Shown here one piece after another: positions 35,074-46,794 of a stretch of DNA of 64,000 bases (positions within the stretch are counted from its first letter, which is position 1; each line of letters opens with the position of its first letter). The notes below the pieces were generated by a model. The model saw only the letters and a program-made list of their open reading frames with translations, did not search any database and was not told the DNA's origin. Origin of the DNA: Poecilobothrus nobilitatus (lineage: Eukaryota; Arthropoda; Insecta; Diptera; Dolichopodidae). The stretch spans positions 176,512,200 through 176,576,199 of the forward strand of contig OX352774.1 of NCBI GenBank assembly GCA_947095535.1. Reading direction: 5' to 3'. A program made the translations under genes and the position numbers.

Positions 35074-35508
35074 TATTGGTGATGATAAAAATGGCCGTAT
35101 TGGCTTAGATTTAAAATATAGCAAAGAAGTAGCAAGTGCTATTAGTGGTGTTATTATTTTAGCTAAATTGTTTGTTGTATTAGAACGTTCTGGTTATTAG
35201 GGTAACAATATTGACGAATCACATACAAAGCTTTGCAATGTTATTGATAAAATTGGCACCATATTTGTACGTTTAATACTGGTATTTTATCTGTTCTCGT
35301 ATAAAAGAAAATTTCAACATTGATTGGCATTAAACATTGTTATAAACATCCGTCAAACATCAACTGTGAAACTGGTACTTTAAGTAATTTTTAAAAAGCT
35401 GGATTTAACCTGTTACTTCCAAAAGAAATGCTTATCTCTTAAGTAACAGATTTGTGGAAAGTTAATTTACTTCCACGTATACCATACGAAAAATTTGTAG
35501 ATTTCTTA

Positions 35509-36341
35509 TCTCGAATCCATAAATTGTACGTATTGAAAGATCATTTGAAACTTAGAATTTGTTAGAATTTCACAAGATTATTTAGTAATAAAAAAAATGC
35601 GTAATCTATAAAAAATACAGTTAAAAAAATTTAAAAAAATTGACTTTCAAAATGGCGTCATTCCAGGATAATTATCATTATTACATTCGAAACACATTCT
35701 TTCAATAAAGGTCGTTGATAAGAACTGAATTTCAGGAAAGTTTTCAGAAGATAAAATTTGACGAAACAGTCTGAGGTTATTTTGCATATTTAAAAGTATT
35801 GCAAATTAAAATATCCTTCTAGTCATTAACAAGATTGATTAAAAATTTTGCTTTTATTGCATGTAATTTGATTTTATTGTATTAGAATTGTAATGTTTCA
35901 GTCCTGCGTTTTAAGCAATCTTCTTTTTTTTTTATTATAATTAATCCGGCGAACATTAAGTTATTTTTGAAATAAATGCAATATTGGAGGATTGCCATAT
36001 ATATTTAATTTAAATTGAATTGGAGCGTTTCCAAATAGTTTCCAACACTTTAAAAATATGTTAATTCCAAGAAGAATAAAGTTACTTATCAGAATTGCTA
36101 ATTAAGAAAATTAAAATGATTTTTATTTTACTTTCAAAGTATCTATAAAGCTAAATTACAGAATATAAAATTTTATATTGAGTAAAACAATACCAGAACT
36201 TATGATTTTAATATAATTGGTTTTGGCATTTTTTCCCTTACAATTATTGTAACATAATAAAGAGCCAAACTATAATCTTAAAATGGAAATGAAGTAAATT
36301 ATCATTTAATTTAAATCCTTCCTAATATGTTATATATAGTG
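35509..36341. other. AT-rich stretch after the S2 pseudogene
   Basis: The S2 similarity fades after 35508, and no clear poly-A tail is visible because the surroundings are already A-rich. Nothing else recognised. Confidence 0.5.
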
Positions 36342-36502
36342 GATTTGCTAATATCGCCTTGATTTCTTTGGTTAACAAACAAGATGTTCACTACTAATTG
36401 ACGTGACTGGAGGGAATTGAAATTCATAATGCGGAACCCAAATTGCATTTAAATTCATTTTAGTATTATAATGATCTAAAAATTTATTAAGAACAAAGAT
36501 TC
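36342..36502 (+). repeat. ~160-bp direct repeat, left copy
   Basis: Shares GATTTGCTAATATCGCC, TTGATTTCTTTGG, AACAAGATGT.CACTACTAAT, GACGTGAC.GGAGGG and AATTGAAATTCATAA with 37313..37482. It stops where the inverted-repeat element begins. Confidence 0.75.
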
Positions 36503-36512
36503 CAATTTGATC

Positions 36513-37288
36513 GGTTCCCGGAAATAACACCGCAAGAAATATTCCTCCTTTAAAAAAAAAAAGGAAAATAATTTTTCCTAAAGGAAAATAAAATAAAGGA
36601 AATCATATTTTAATAAATGATCAAATCTTTTATATACGTTTTAAATATTTCCAGTTTCAAGTTTGTCTTTCTAGTGTTATGGGGACTCAAATCCTGTCTG
36701 ATAACTATAGACTTTGGCAGCTTTTCCTATTTTCAAAATTTCTGGAAAAAGCGTATAACCATGATTTTGTCAACCAACTCTAAATCTCTCTTAATCGAGT
36801 ATCTCCCATATACATGTATATAAATATTGTTGGAAAAGGGAATACTCTGATTTTGAATCCAACTGTAAAAACTCTGCTAAGTCAGAATCTCGCTTATATA
36901 TATGTATATATGTAAACATTCTGGAAAAAGGGAATAACCATGATTTTACAACCAACTGTAAATTGTCTCTTAATCGAGAATCTCGCATATACATATATAT
37001 AAATATTCTGGTAAAAGAGAATAACTTGATTTCGTAACCAACTGTAAAATCCTTCCCATTTTTTGGGATTTTGTTGTTTGTCCAAATATAGTGACTTCTT
37101 AATATACATGTTATTTAAGTTTTCTTAGTAGATAACATTTTAAAACATTTGGAGGATTATTTCACTTTATTGCGAGAATATTTGAATTTGGCGTGTTATT
37201 TCATAATAAAATAATCTCCAATTTTTTTGGGTGTTATTTAATTTTTTTTTTTTTAAGATTATTTTTTCCGGGACTATTTCCACATCCC
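36513..37288. mobile_element. Inverted-repeat element of the ACGGCTCC family, with core array
   Basis: The left end CGGTTCCCGGAAATAACACC.GCAAGAAATATTCC closely follows the inverted right end of the element at 50252..51051. Its own right end is TTTTTTCCGGGACTATTTCC near 37288, more diverged. Next to the right end is arm sequence (GTTTTCTTAGTAGATAACAT, GGAGGATTATTTCAC) that recurs inverted at 50270..50490. The middle is the ~90-bp core array. No protein is encoded. Confidence 0.55.
36690..37050 (+). repeat. Tandem array of the ~90-bp core unit
   Basis: About four units with TGATTTTG..ACCAACT.TAAA, TCTCTTAATCGAGAATCTC, an alternating ATATATAT run, and ATTCTGGAAAAAGGGAATAA. The period is close to 90 bp. 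Unit order and content match the array at 19785..20085. Confidence 0.7.
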
Positions 37289-37312
37289 ATTTGATTTTTC
37301 GTGAATCTAAGG

Positions 37313-37482
37313 TGATTTGCTAATATCGCCATCTGTAATTTGATTTCTTTGGTGAATAAACAAGATGTCCACTACTAATCGACGTGACAGGAGGGAATTG
37401 AAATTCATAAGAAGGAACACGAATTGAATTTAAATTCATTTTATAATTATAATGACCTAAAAATTAATTAGGAGCAAAGATC
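37313..37482 (+). repeat. ~160-bp direct repeat, right copy
   Basis: Partner of 36342..36502 in the same orientation. It has an extra ATCTGTAATT near its start. The two copies bracket the inverted-repeat element. Confidence 0.75.
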
Positions 37483-38599
37483 TATTAAATTTATTCCAAG
37501 AAATTGTGTTAAAAAATTCGAAAAATGTTTGACTGATTTAAAACTAAAACCACAAAAAATAAGTTCTTTTTTATAATCCCACAGTTAAGAAGTTTAAAAA
37601 TATTACCATAGAAACTAAAATTGTAGCAAAGAACGAAAGAATTATTATTAACAAATTGTTTAGCCTTAAAACAATATAATATTTTTTTTTTGCCTACAAA
37701 TGACAAAAAATAAATAAAGATTTTCAGAAATTTTCATTTCCCATTCAAATCCCAAAACGTTATATAAAATTAAATAAATTTCATAACATAATTTGTTTGA
37801 ATTCTAAGAAAAATGAAAGTGGGTATATTTAAATTGTTTCGTTCTTTCTATATATGCTGAATAAAAACTTTTTAAATTCAATTTATATCGGTTGAAAGTA
37901 TATTATAAATGGTAACATATTTTTTTTCTATCCCTCATGATTTCCTAGAATTTATAAAATAGGAAACTGGAGAAATAACCGACCCAAATAAAAGCAATCC
38001 AAATTTTAACACACGTGTCACATAGTCAAAAAAAAAAAAATCAAAGAAAATTTAAACCTTTGTTTTCTTTCATTTTGCTGTTGTTATTTTGTTTTTCTTA
38101 GAAAAGTTTAAAAAGAAAAACCATATTTTTGGTTGATATTTTTTTAATTTTAAATAAATTATAAAATAAAATTTTAAAATAATTTAAAATTAAATTTTTG
38201 AATAAAATTTATGGGAATTAATTTTACTTATCGGACTTGATTAAATTTTAAAGGATCTTTGCTTTACGTATTTGACGTATGCAATATACAATGCACCAAA
38301 AATTTAAATTTAATCCCCATGTTTAAATCCCAAGTGAAACACCACTTTAGTTCAGTAATACTATTTTTTTTTAAAGGAAATGTGAATCCTGAAGCTTTTG
38401 ATAAAAAATTAAATAACATAAATTATTGGGGCTTAGCTACGTGTCTTAATATTGGGTTTTTTTTTATCCAAAATCTGGATTTTTAGAATATCTTTTTCTC
38501 AAAATCTAGTTGCGTAGAATTTCGGTTTTCTTTAATTGAAAATTTAAAAAAAAAAAACCTGATTTAAATTAAATTGGTGCTTTATGTTTAAATTAATTT
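37483..38599. other. AT-rich stretch without a gene
   Basis: No gene or defined repeat seen. Confidence 0.5.
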
Positions 38600-38690
38600 T
38601 AGATGGATCTCGCATAAACGTAGAAAAAAGCGTATGACCCTAATTTTGTAATGAACTGAAAAATTTCGTCTATTTTGTTTTTTTTTTTTT
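38600..38690 (+). repeat. Single copy of the ~90-bp core unit
   Basis: GGATCTCGCATAAACGTAG, AAAAAGCGTATGACCCTAAT, TTTGTAATGAACTGAAAAAT, then TCGTC. It follows the core unit order. The sequence before it at 38450..38560 (CAAAATCTGGATTTTTAGAA) looks like arm-type sequence, but ends were not found. Confidence 0.45.
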
Positions 38691-39424
38691 TTATAAACAT
38701 TTCAACAACAAAGCATTCCAAAATAATTTAAGAAATAACCATTTAAAAGCATATTGATGATGAAACGAAATTTTGAGATACGATCATTCGTAGCGCTCTC
38801 TAAATTATTTGATAACTGCCAAACCTGTATACGCTATAAAAAAAGTATCAATTACAACAATTGTATTGCACAAAGCTAACAAAATACAAGATGGGAAGGG
38901 CGAAAAAAATGGTAAATACTGTAAAAATAAACTGTTAATTTGATATTTTAAACTTATGACACAATATTAATTAAATTTACCACACAAGACAGGTAATTGA
39001 TATGGTCAAATCCAGTATTACGGTTTCTTTTCTTTTTTTTTTTTTAAAGTTTAACTCTATAATTTTTTCATTAGGAAATGGTTACATAAAACAAATAGCA
39101 AATACTTTATATTGTTTACAATAAATAGAACAAGAAGACTGTACAGATTTTCTGTATATTTTTTATTTTTATTCTATTAATCCATTTAATTTTTTTCCCT
39201 ACTAAAAAAAAAATTCTTATACCAAAGATCAAAAAATCAATTTTCTAATTTTCCATTTTGTCAATATTATTTTTATTTGCTTTCTTGTTGGTTTTTTTTT
39301 TTTCAAGTTCATTCCACTTTAAAATAATTATGAAATCAATTAAAAACTTAGATACTATATCATGTTGACACTCACATACATAGATTTTATTATACATTTT
39401 GGTTTTTAGCAAATTTTTCCAAAA

Positions 39425-39900
39425 AATTAGCTCTTTAGTTTCACTCTGTCTGTCAGTCCTTACGATAGTTTAAAAAACTTTTACAACGTTTTAAGATAAA
39501 ATAATCAAATTTTAACCATGGCTAATTGTGAACAGCAAAGTATGTAGTCTTATTAATGACGAAACTACAGACCTTCAAAGGTGGAAAAACCCCTATTGTC
39601 AAATGTTTATATGTTAAGTTCTGCCTAATATTTTTTCAATTTAAAAAGATCAAACGACAAGGGCTGTAGTTGTTAAACGTTATTCAGAAAACAATCTATA
39701 TCTCATGAATGCTTTTAGTTAGAATCTTGAAATTTTGAGAGGAAGAAGATCTTTAGAATAAATTACCTCGAATAAAATTTTGTACTTCCCCTGTTCTGAG
39801 CTATTGATGGTGGCAATTTTCTATATTTTTAGACATCTGTAATTTGAACACCTACCAATATTTATTGTTAGTAAGACCCAGACGTAAAGGTTAACGATTT
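39425..39900 (+). mobile_element. Strongly decayed DINE-like element
   Basis: It has a CTGTCTGTCAGTCCTTACGA stretch, then TCTTGAAATTTTGAGAGGAA, a TGTTCTGAGCTATTGATGG block, AAACACCTGTAACTTG-like GACATCTGTAATTTGAACAC, and a trailing AATATTTATTG. The order follows 13672..14340 of the full-length copy, though identity is low. Confidence 0.5.
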
Positions 39901-41105
39901 TCTTGAATTTCTTAAGGATTACCTTAAAACAGAAGAATGTTTCTCTTACAGATATTTTAGGGCAAGTCACAATTCGAAATCATTTTTGTTGCCTTTTTAA
40001 AAATGTGCATCTTTCAAAAACCTTTGATTTTATATACTACAATAATACATTCTTTAAACTTTTGTACATACATTCATAACAGTAGTACATAAAATGCCCA
40101 TCATACATATACATTATCTTTAAAATATATATATGTATTTACTTAATTTTTTTTTTTTGTTGTTTCGTCAATTTGCTTCATAAACGTTTTTTTCTTTTTT
40201 CTTATAAAATCACTCAAACTTATAACAAAACGAAGTAGAACAGCATGATAAAAATCTCAATTTCATTGAATAACTAATACCCCCAAAATATTTTTAAAAT
40301 AACACTTCAAATATAATTTTTCTGATTTTTTTTTTTTTTTTTTGCTTATCGTCCCCCTGGTTTTAAATTTTTTATTTTTATTTTTCAACATTTTTGCCAC
40401 CAGCATTTTTATTTTATTTTCAATGATCCTTATATCAATATAGATAGAATGATAGAATCTTTTTATATAGAGATTTATCTTAAAACTAACTAACTATACT
40501 ATCTTCGTTGAATCCTCTGAAAGAAAACCAACATTATATAACAACAATGGTCTAAATTATCTACTATTAGAATACAGTTAAATCATATATATATATATGT
40601 ATAAGTATATATATTTATACATTTCTTTATCGTAAACGCACAGTATATCTACAAATGCAAACACACATACTTTTAATAAATATACAATACAAATTTAATC
40701 TCTATGTATAAATTTAAAAATGTATCTACAGAATATTTTTAGTGTATATTATATAGTAACTATTTTCAAAGGAATAAAAAAAAAAAAAAAACTGGAAATA
40801 TGATGATGGCTACTTGAGAAGATAAAAATCAATACTTGAAGAAAAAAAAAAAATACATAATACAAAATGGTTAGAGATTGAGATAAAGTAAAGAAATAAA
40901 AATAATAACAAAAATGTAAAAAAAAAAAGAAAAAAACGAAAAAAAATACAAAAAAAGGGATGAGAAATTAAAATTCCTTTACAGAAATATTAACAACACC
41001 GAAATATCTTCAGTAGCATCAAGTTGCAATAATCATAACAATAGCAATACTGATTCATATTAAGGATATACCTATATATACATATATAAATACAAGAAAA
41101 TATTA

Positions 41106-41106
<1 letters not shown>
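39901..41106. other. AT-rich stretch without a gene
   Basis: Only A/T tracts and short TATA runs; nothing recognised. Confidence 0.5.
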
Positions 41107-41141
<35 letters not shown>

Positions 41142-41146
41142 TATAT

Positions 41147-41206
<60 letters not shown>
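41107..41206. repeat. (TA)n microsatellite
   Basis: About 100 bp of nearly pure alternating TA, broken by a GCATATATTATATATAC segment. Confidence 0.95.
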
Positions 41207-41207
<1 letters not shown>

Positions 41208-44200
41208 CATTAAAGCTAGTGACAATATAAGTAAATGTTATAACAGCTTTGTTAAGATTATTTTTAAAAGATACTCTAGGATATCTAGGATATTTTATAA
41301 TAACAATAGTAGTAACTTCATAATTATTGTTATTGTATTTTTATACGTATATTTCGCAAGGAATATAACAAAATAGTTACTTAGTATTTTTGTGTTGTTT
41401 ATTTTTGATAATCAATTTTGCGGTCAAAAAAGAAAAGAAATTTTTTTTCTTCGTAAAAAATAATATAAAAACGAAAAAAAAAAAAAAAGATTCTATCCTG
41501 AATTCCTACTATATGTTTATATTTCCTTAAAATATCCTTATTGTTATATATTTTTTCTTTTTTTTTTTATTATTATTTTTCAATATTACGATTTGACTTG
41601 GTTAGTACCTATAGTCATATTTAGAAAAGTATTACGGCGAGAAAAAAATATTATGTCAAAGGATATTTGAAATGACCTGATAATAAAAGATACTAAATTC
41701 TGGTCGGTATAACTGATTTTTATGTGTTATTTGTAGTAAAATTCTATTTTCATAAGGCAAAAAAAAAAAAAAAATGCGAAATATATATTTTGATTTTTGT
41801 TTTTCTTGTTTTTTTTTGATTTTGTTTTCCAGGAAAAATTAAGCTTTCAGTATACATTATTGCACAAAAAAAAAAAAAGGAAAAAAATTAGTGGGTGAAA
41901 TGACAGTAAACATTTTTTTAAGAATTAAGATCATAACGGAATACAATATAAAAATATGTTCATATAATATCATATAATATTTATGTACTTCATGTACTGT
42001 TTCTGAACTAAAACTTCAACTTAAATATTTTCTAAAAGTCCTAGAACCATCATGTCTAAAAAAAAAAAAAATTGACTGTAAATGTCCTGCTGTAATAAAA
42101 TAAAATATATGTATAATATGGAATTGTTCATATTTTTCGGTTGCTGGTTGTTAATAGTATTTTATTCTGTTTATTGTATTTGACATTATTATTATACTGC
42201 CCTAGATTTTATGACGAAAGTAAAAAACAAAAAAAAAAAAAAAAATAAAAGCAAAAATTAAACAGAACCTCATAAGTAGGTACTTAAAAGGGAAAAAAAA
42301 AAAATTGTTTGTTGTCTTCTATTTTAGAATTTTGTAAGGGTTGAAAAGAAAATAATATAAATGTTCATATAGCAATATGATATAAAATTTTGATACAATG
42401 AAATTGAAATTTAAAATAAGAATGAAATTTCGATAGTTTTAGTTTAATTTTGTTTAGTTTTAAAAATGTGAAATAATTGTCTAATAATTGGTTAGCTTAT
42501 TACGTTTATTCTATATTAAATCTTCGTTTGTTAAAACATTAAAACATAAAATCTTAGGATGTGCATTGCAAGGATATGTGAAACTTTAGAAGTTATAATT
42601 ATATGTCCTTGTTAGAAGTCGTCGTATTTTCTTAAATATTTTCTAGTGTTTAATCGATTTGAGTTTACTCTAAAACGTTACTGTGAATGAAAGATATGTA
42701 TTTCAGTATTTCGTGATGATTTATTACTCCTCATTAGTATTGAAAATGTCAATATCGAAATCCTTCAGATTATCAATTTATTTCAATTATAACTGTCTAT
42801 TTAAGTTTTTGATTAAGGAGGTTTTATAAGGAGGTTATATATTAACTTAAGTACATATTTACAAAATCCAGAGAAAATTTTGTTTATAAAATTTAACTTT
42901 AATTTTTATATAAATAATAAAATTTCTAGTCCAAAATTTAAGAGATTATAAAAAATTTCAATTAAAATCTCTTTAAAATTACATATAAGAAACAAAATAA
43001 ACTAACCAAATCCAAGGTATTTTATCACTCAAACTTGTCATACTAGAAATTACAGGACTTTTGGCATGACCTAAAAAGTATTTTTTTTAATCTTTATTGT
43101 ATTTCCACTTTTTATTATACAAATAATATATTGGCTTAAAAAGCAAACATTATAAGGAAATTGTCAAAAAATTTTTGTTCTGACATGTTTAATAATTTTG
43201 AGTAAAAATTTTCCTCAATATTTCCCACAAAAAGAAAAACAAAAAAACCGTAAAAAAAGAAAACGAAGAAAATGTTTGATTCCTATACATCCTTACAAAT
43301 AAATAAAATTTGTAGAAATAAAATAAAAAAAAGAAAATTTGAAAAGTATAGATATGAATATAAAAAGGACATTCATTTATCTTTTGTTTTAAATAACTTG
43401 AATATATTATATTGTGTATTATTAGTATGTAGTTATGTAACTTTCAGGTCATTATAAATACTATTTTATATTAAAATTTTTCTTTTGCAAATATTACCTA
43501 CAGTGAATCACAAAAACTTAGAAAACTAAAATTTGTCTTTTTTTTAGTGAATCTTAAATGTAGATTTTGTTCAGGAATGGCAGGGCATGTGGTATTTTCT
43601 CTGCACATATTTTAGACTAATTATCTCGGTAGTTTCTTTTTTGTAGATATAGATGAATTTTCTGATATAAATTTGAGAATCTTTAAAAGTTTCTTTTGTC
43701 AGAATGTTATCATTGTGGCAGAAATTTAAGGCAATTCAAAACTAACTCTTGTAAAAACTCTTATAGAACTCCTATAGATTCTAGTGTTTACTGACGCCTT
43801 AGCTCAATCATCATTAATAAAGAAAAACCTATTTGATGGAAAATAGTATTATGAAAGATTTTCAAATCTTCAAATCAGGAATAATAGAGAAATTTTTCTG
43901 ATTTAACCTACTTTTACGCATAAATTTTCTATCTATTTCTTTACCCTACAAAATTTCTCTAACTAAAGCTCAGTATAATTCTTTCCTTACTATTAAATAT
44001 CTACTATAATTCTAGCATTCATTATATCTATTAAATACAGGGGTGTATGCATAAAACTAAGCTTGAATGCAAACTTCCCTTTTTCAAATAAAAATGTGAG
44101 TTTAAGTGTAATTCTTGTTTGAATAAATAAAATTTTACAAATAATTTAGATTCATTAAAGATATTTTTCTAATATAAAAGCTAAACAGTAAATTTGTAGT

Positions 44201-44812
44201 TTGCCCTCAGTTATTGTTACAAATTTCAAATATTTTTGTCAATTAGTGTACAAATCTCATAACATTTTGACATTGAAGTTTTTGTGAATTTTCTTTTTTG
44301 CATGATTTTGTATTTATATTGGTGTGTATGTATACATTTTACATTGTACAGTGACAATAATGAATTAATATGTGACACATTTATTACGAATCTCTTCTAT
44401 CATTTTTATCTTCTGTAATGAATGAAATCTGTAAGGATCATATCTAAGTTTTTTTTTTTTTTCTTTTGATGTATGAATATTATGATATAAGGTTTAACTT
44501 AACGTTTTATTTACTACCCATATTATATTTAAATATTTGTATATATATACGTATACATTAGTTATATGAATATTATGTGTTATAATACTAGTTCATCATA
44601 TATAACTTATTAAAATTATAAAAATACATAATCTCAAAGATAAGTTAACAAAAAAGAATGAATTAAATTGTAAAAATTTCTTCGTTATTGTAATTATCAA
44701 CATTAATATTTAAAATAAAAAAAAATATAGAATACTTATTACAATAATTAAAATTTTTAATGATAAATAATATAAAAACCTAAAAGTATGCAATCGTTAA
44801 TTTTGATGCTTG
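41207..44812. other. Long AT-rich stretch without a gene
   Basis: Many poly-A tracts (41475, 41761, 42060, 42230, 42296). No gene or defined repeat was found. Confidence 0.5.
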
Positions 44813-44970
44813 TTCTCTCAGATTGTCCACATTCCAAATTCGACAGTTCTGTTTATTGACATATCCATTTAAATGAAAATGTGCTCAACCGCTCATAATG
44901 AGATTGTTCAAAAAATTGATCGTCCCGTAGGAAACATAATAAAGTTCAACAATTTCTTGCACTGAGTTTA
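44813..44970 (-). pseudogene. Mariner-type (IS630/Tc1) transposase remnant, internally deleted
   Basis: One minus-strand frame reads NSVQEIVELYY (like the N-terminal helix of such transposases), then directly FLNNLIMSG-stop-AHFHLNGYVNKQNCRIW and NVDNLRE. The second block is the conserved region around the second catalytic Asp: the family has SDEAHF, here S-G-stop-A-H-F, so both that Asp and the next Glu are lost. The N-terminal part joins the catalytic part without the usual 100 or so residues between, so this is an old deletion derivative. Cut-and-paste DNA transposition is the family's activity; this copy is dead. Terminal repeats were not identified. Confidence 0.72.
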
Positions 44971-45120
44971 CATTATAAAATTTTGCCGAGTGATTAATCA
45001 CATTGCGTGTTAATCCAAATATCCAAATAATGTCTATTAAACTTTATTAATCCGTATTAATCGAGTATTTTTAATTGGAAGGTATATTAGAAAAGAGGGT
45101 TTTGTCACTAAATATATAAT

Positions 45121-45208
45121 GTAATGGCCTTAGTAGGCGATGGCTTAGTAATATTGCATTATCTTGTGTGATTTGTAATATTACTATACCTAAATAAATA
45201 AATAATCC
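45121..45208 (+). mobile_element. SINE family 2, 3' tail only
   Basis: AATGGCCTTAGTAGGCGATGG, then AATATTGCATTA, TTGTAATATTACTAT and an AAATAAATAAAT tail match the 3' part of the SINE at 50503..50774. The tRNA-like head is missing (5' truncated). Confidence 0.65.
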
Positions 45209-45290
45209 TTAATTTATGTTTACAATCCCTTTCTAATTATTTAGAATTCAAAGAAAGTTTACTATTGCTTACACTTTTAGAGTCTATTAA

Positions 45291-45462
45291 TTTTTTTTTT
45301 TTTTTTTAGGTTATTCCCTTTCGACATAAATATGACATCGAAATTGCACAACCTTTCCTTTCCAGGTGTAACTGTAGATGTCGCATGTTTGGGATTTGAA
45401 ACCACACTTCTTCTGTGTTTACAATGTATTTTATACGTTCTTACCCACTTACCCCAGGTTCC
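45291..45462 (-). mobile_element. tRNA-derived SINE family 1, decayed
   Basis: On the minus strand: CCTGGGGTAAGTGGGTAAG (head), a mutated B box GGTTTCAAATCCC, the body (ACACCTGGAAAGGAAAGG, TTGTGCAATTTCGATGTC) and an A-rich end. The A- and B-box changes suggest an old copy. Confidence 0.65.
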
Positions 45463-46579
45463 TTTATTAATTTTAAAGACTGAATTTTTGAATTACATCT
45501 GAGCTTTTTCTAATTAAAATACAAATAAAAATTTTAAATACTTTATGGATAGAGGGTCTGACGGCAAAAAAACAATTAAATAAATAACCAGACAAAAAAT
45601 AATTTAGAAGTAGAATAATACATTGAATATTTTCAATTAAATAGGATATCTTAAAACATATTAAACAAAAAAGAGTTAATTAATTTTAGTTTGTCCTTTT
45701 CATCGTACTCACAGACTAACAAATTAATAAGACAACAACTCATTATTTACAAATAACCGATTTAAAAGTAATAAAAATTAAAAGAAAAAAAATAGTTCGA
45801 TAAAATAAAAAAAAAAAATCTTGATAAAAGATTATCCTTGATTTTATAATTATACGAACATATTGATTATAATTAGTATTAAATATTTATATTTTTATAA
45901 CAACGAACCTAAAATCTAGGTTATGTACTCTGATCATAAATTTTAAAAATTATAATTGGGTTACAATAAGGTTACAAAAAAAATTATATACATATATATA
46001 TACATTTTTTTTTCCTTTAAATATAAAATAACATTGAAGGTTATTTTTAAATCCATCCGTTACATATTTTTCATCGATACATACATATATGTAGACATGT
46101 ATAAAAATTATAAGGATATGAGTATATATCATATTTATTGCATATTTGAGTTGAATTGTCTGTTGTTATAAATAGTTTTGACACATTTAAGTCTACTGAT
46201 TTACACTTATGATAATTTTTTAAGTGTCTTTTTACTTACAGTCTGTAGATTTTTTAGAAAGTAATCATGTGCTTAAAGGTTTATTGTTTAAATATCAAAA
46301 GAAAATGATATAAAAGGAAAATATGATTCCTATAAGGATTTTATTCAGTTTTTTTTAAATAGTTTTAATTGAATGAATTGAATTCATTTAATTTTTTAAA
46401 ATAGTGCTATCTATTTATAAGAGACACAATTATATCAGATAATAACAGATAGGAAACAGAACTTATAAGGAGCATATATCATTAATTAATTTGTGTTATT
46501 CATATTAGACTTAGCTTCAGTTTGTTAAATGATTATTTTCAATTAAGACGAGCATTACTAGCACAAACTAAATAAACTG
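45463..46579. other. AT-rich stretch without a gene
   Basis: No gene or defined repeat seen. Confidence 0.5.
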
Positions 46580-46794
46580 TACAGACGATCAGTTTCATAT
46601 AAAAATTTTTATTTTTTTTTTAGAGCCAGACTAGGCATTTTATGGAGCTACACTAAGTATTTTTTCTATAAATTTTTATTTTTGCTATTGAAATATTCTA
46701 AAAAACTTAGTCTGGCTCCAAAAAAATGTTCTAAAAAAATGTTCTGGCTTCTAAAAAAAGACTTAAAATTTTTATATGAAACTGTTCGTCTGTA
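46580..46794. mobile_element. MITE with TA target duplication (mariner type)
   Basis: Both ends read TACAGACGA(T/A)CAGTTTCATA followed by TAAAAATTTT when one is inverted, giving terminal repeats of about 30 bp flanked by TA. A second internal inverted pair, GAGCCAGACTA..and..TTAGTCTGGCTC, would extend the hairpin. The 215-bp element encodes nothing. The TA target fits the Tc1/mariner superfamily. Confidence 0.8.

Larger units (their letters stand above)
33167..35508 (+). pseudogene. RpS2: Ribosomal protein S2 processed pseudogene, split by a transposon
   Basis: Two plus-strand pieces align to ribosomal protein S2 (uS5). The left piece (33167..33262) gives DFFLGAS, then VIKLISV with a stop and a one-base shift, then KQTHACQRARFKVFV (family: KQTRAGQRTRFKAFV). 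The right piece (35065..35508) gives FVTIGDDKNGRIGL, YSKEVASAISGVIILAKL, ERSGY-stop-GNNI, HTKLCNVIDKIG, VRLI. After a frame change it continues GIKHCYK, TGTLSNF, VTDLWK and IPYEKFVDFL, all in S2 order. Stops (for example TAG at 35198, where the family has Trp) and frameshifts make it non-functional. No introns are present, so it is probably retroposed and 5' truncated. The pieces are separated by the element at 33263..35064, and a 9-bp target duplication flanks the insertion. Confidence 0.88.

Noticed and set aside
34982..35200. 72-codon open frame on the plus strand
   Set aside because: Its first third is transposon arm and the rest is the S2 pseudogene up to its TAG; it is a chance fusion.
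35655..35720. CAAAATGGCGTCATTCCAGG, resembling a translation start
   Set aside because: The frame (MASFQDNYHYYIRNTFFQ) ends after 18 codons and matches nothing I know.
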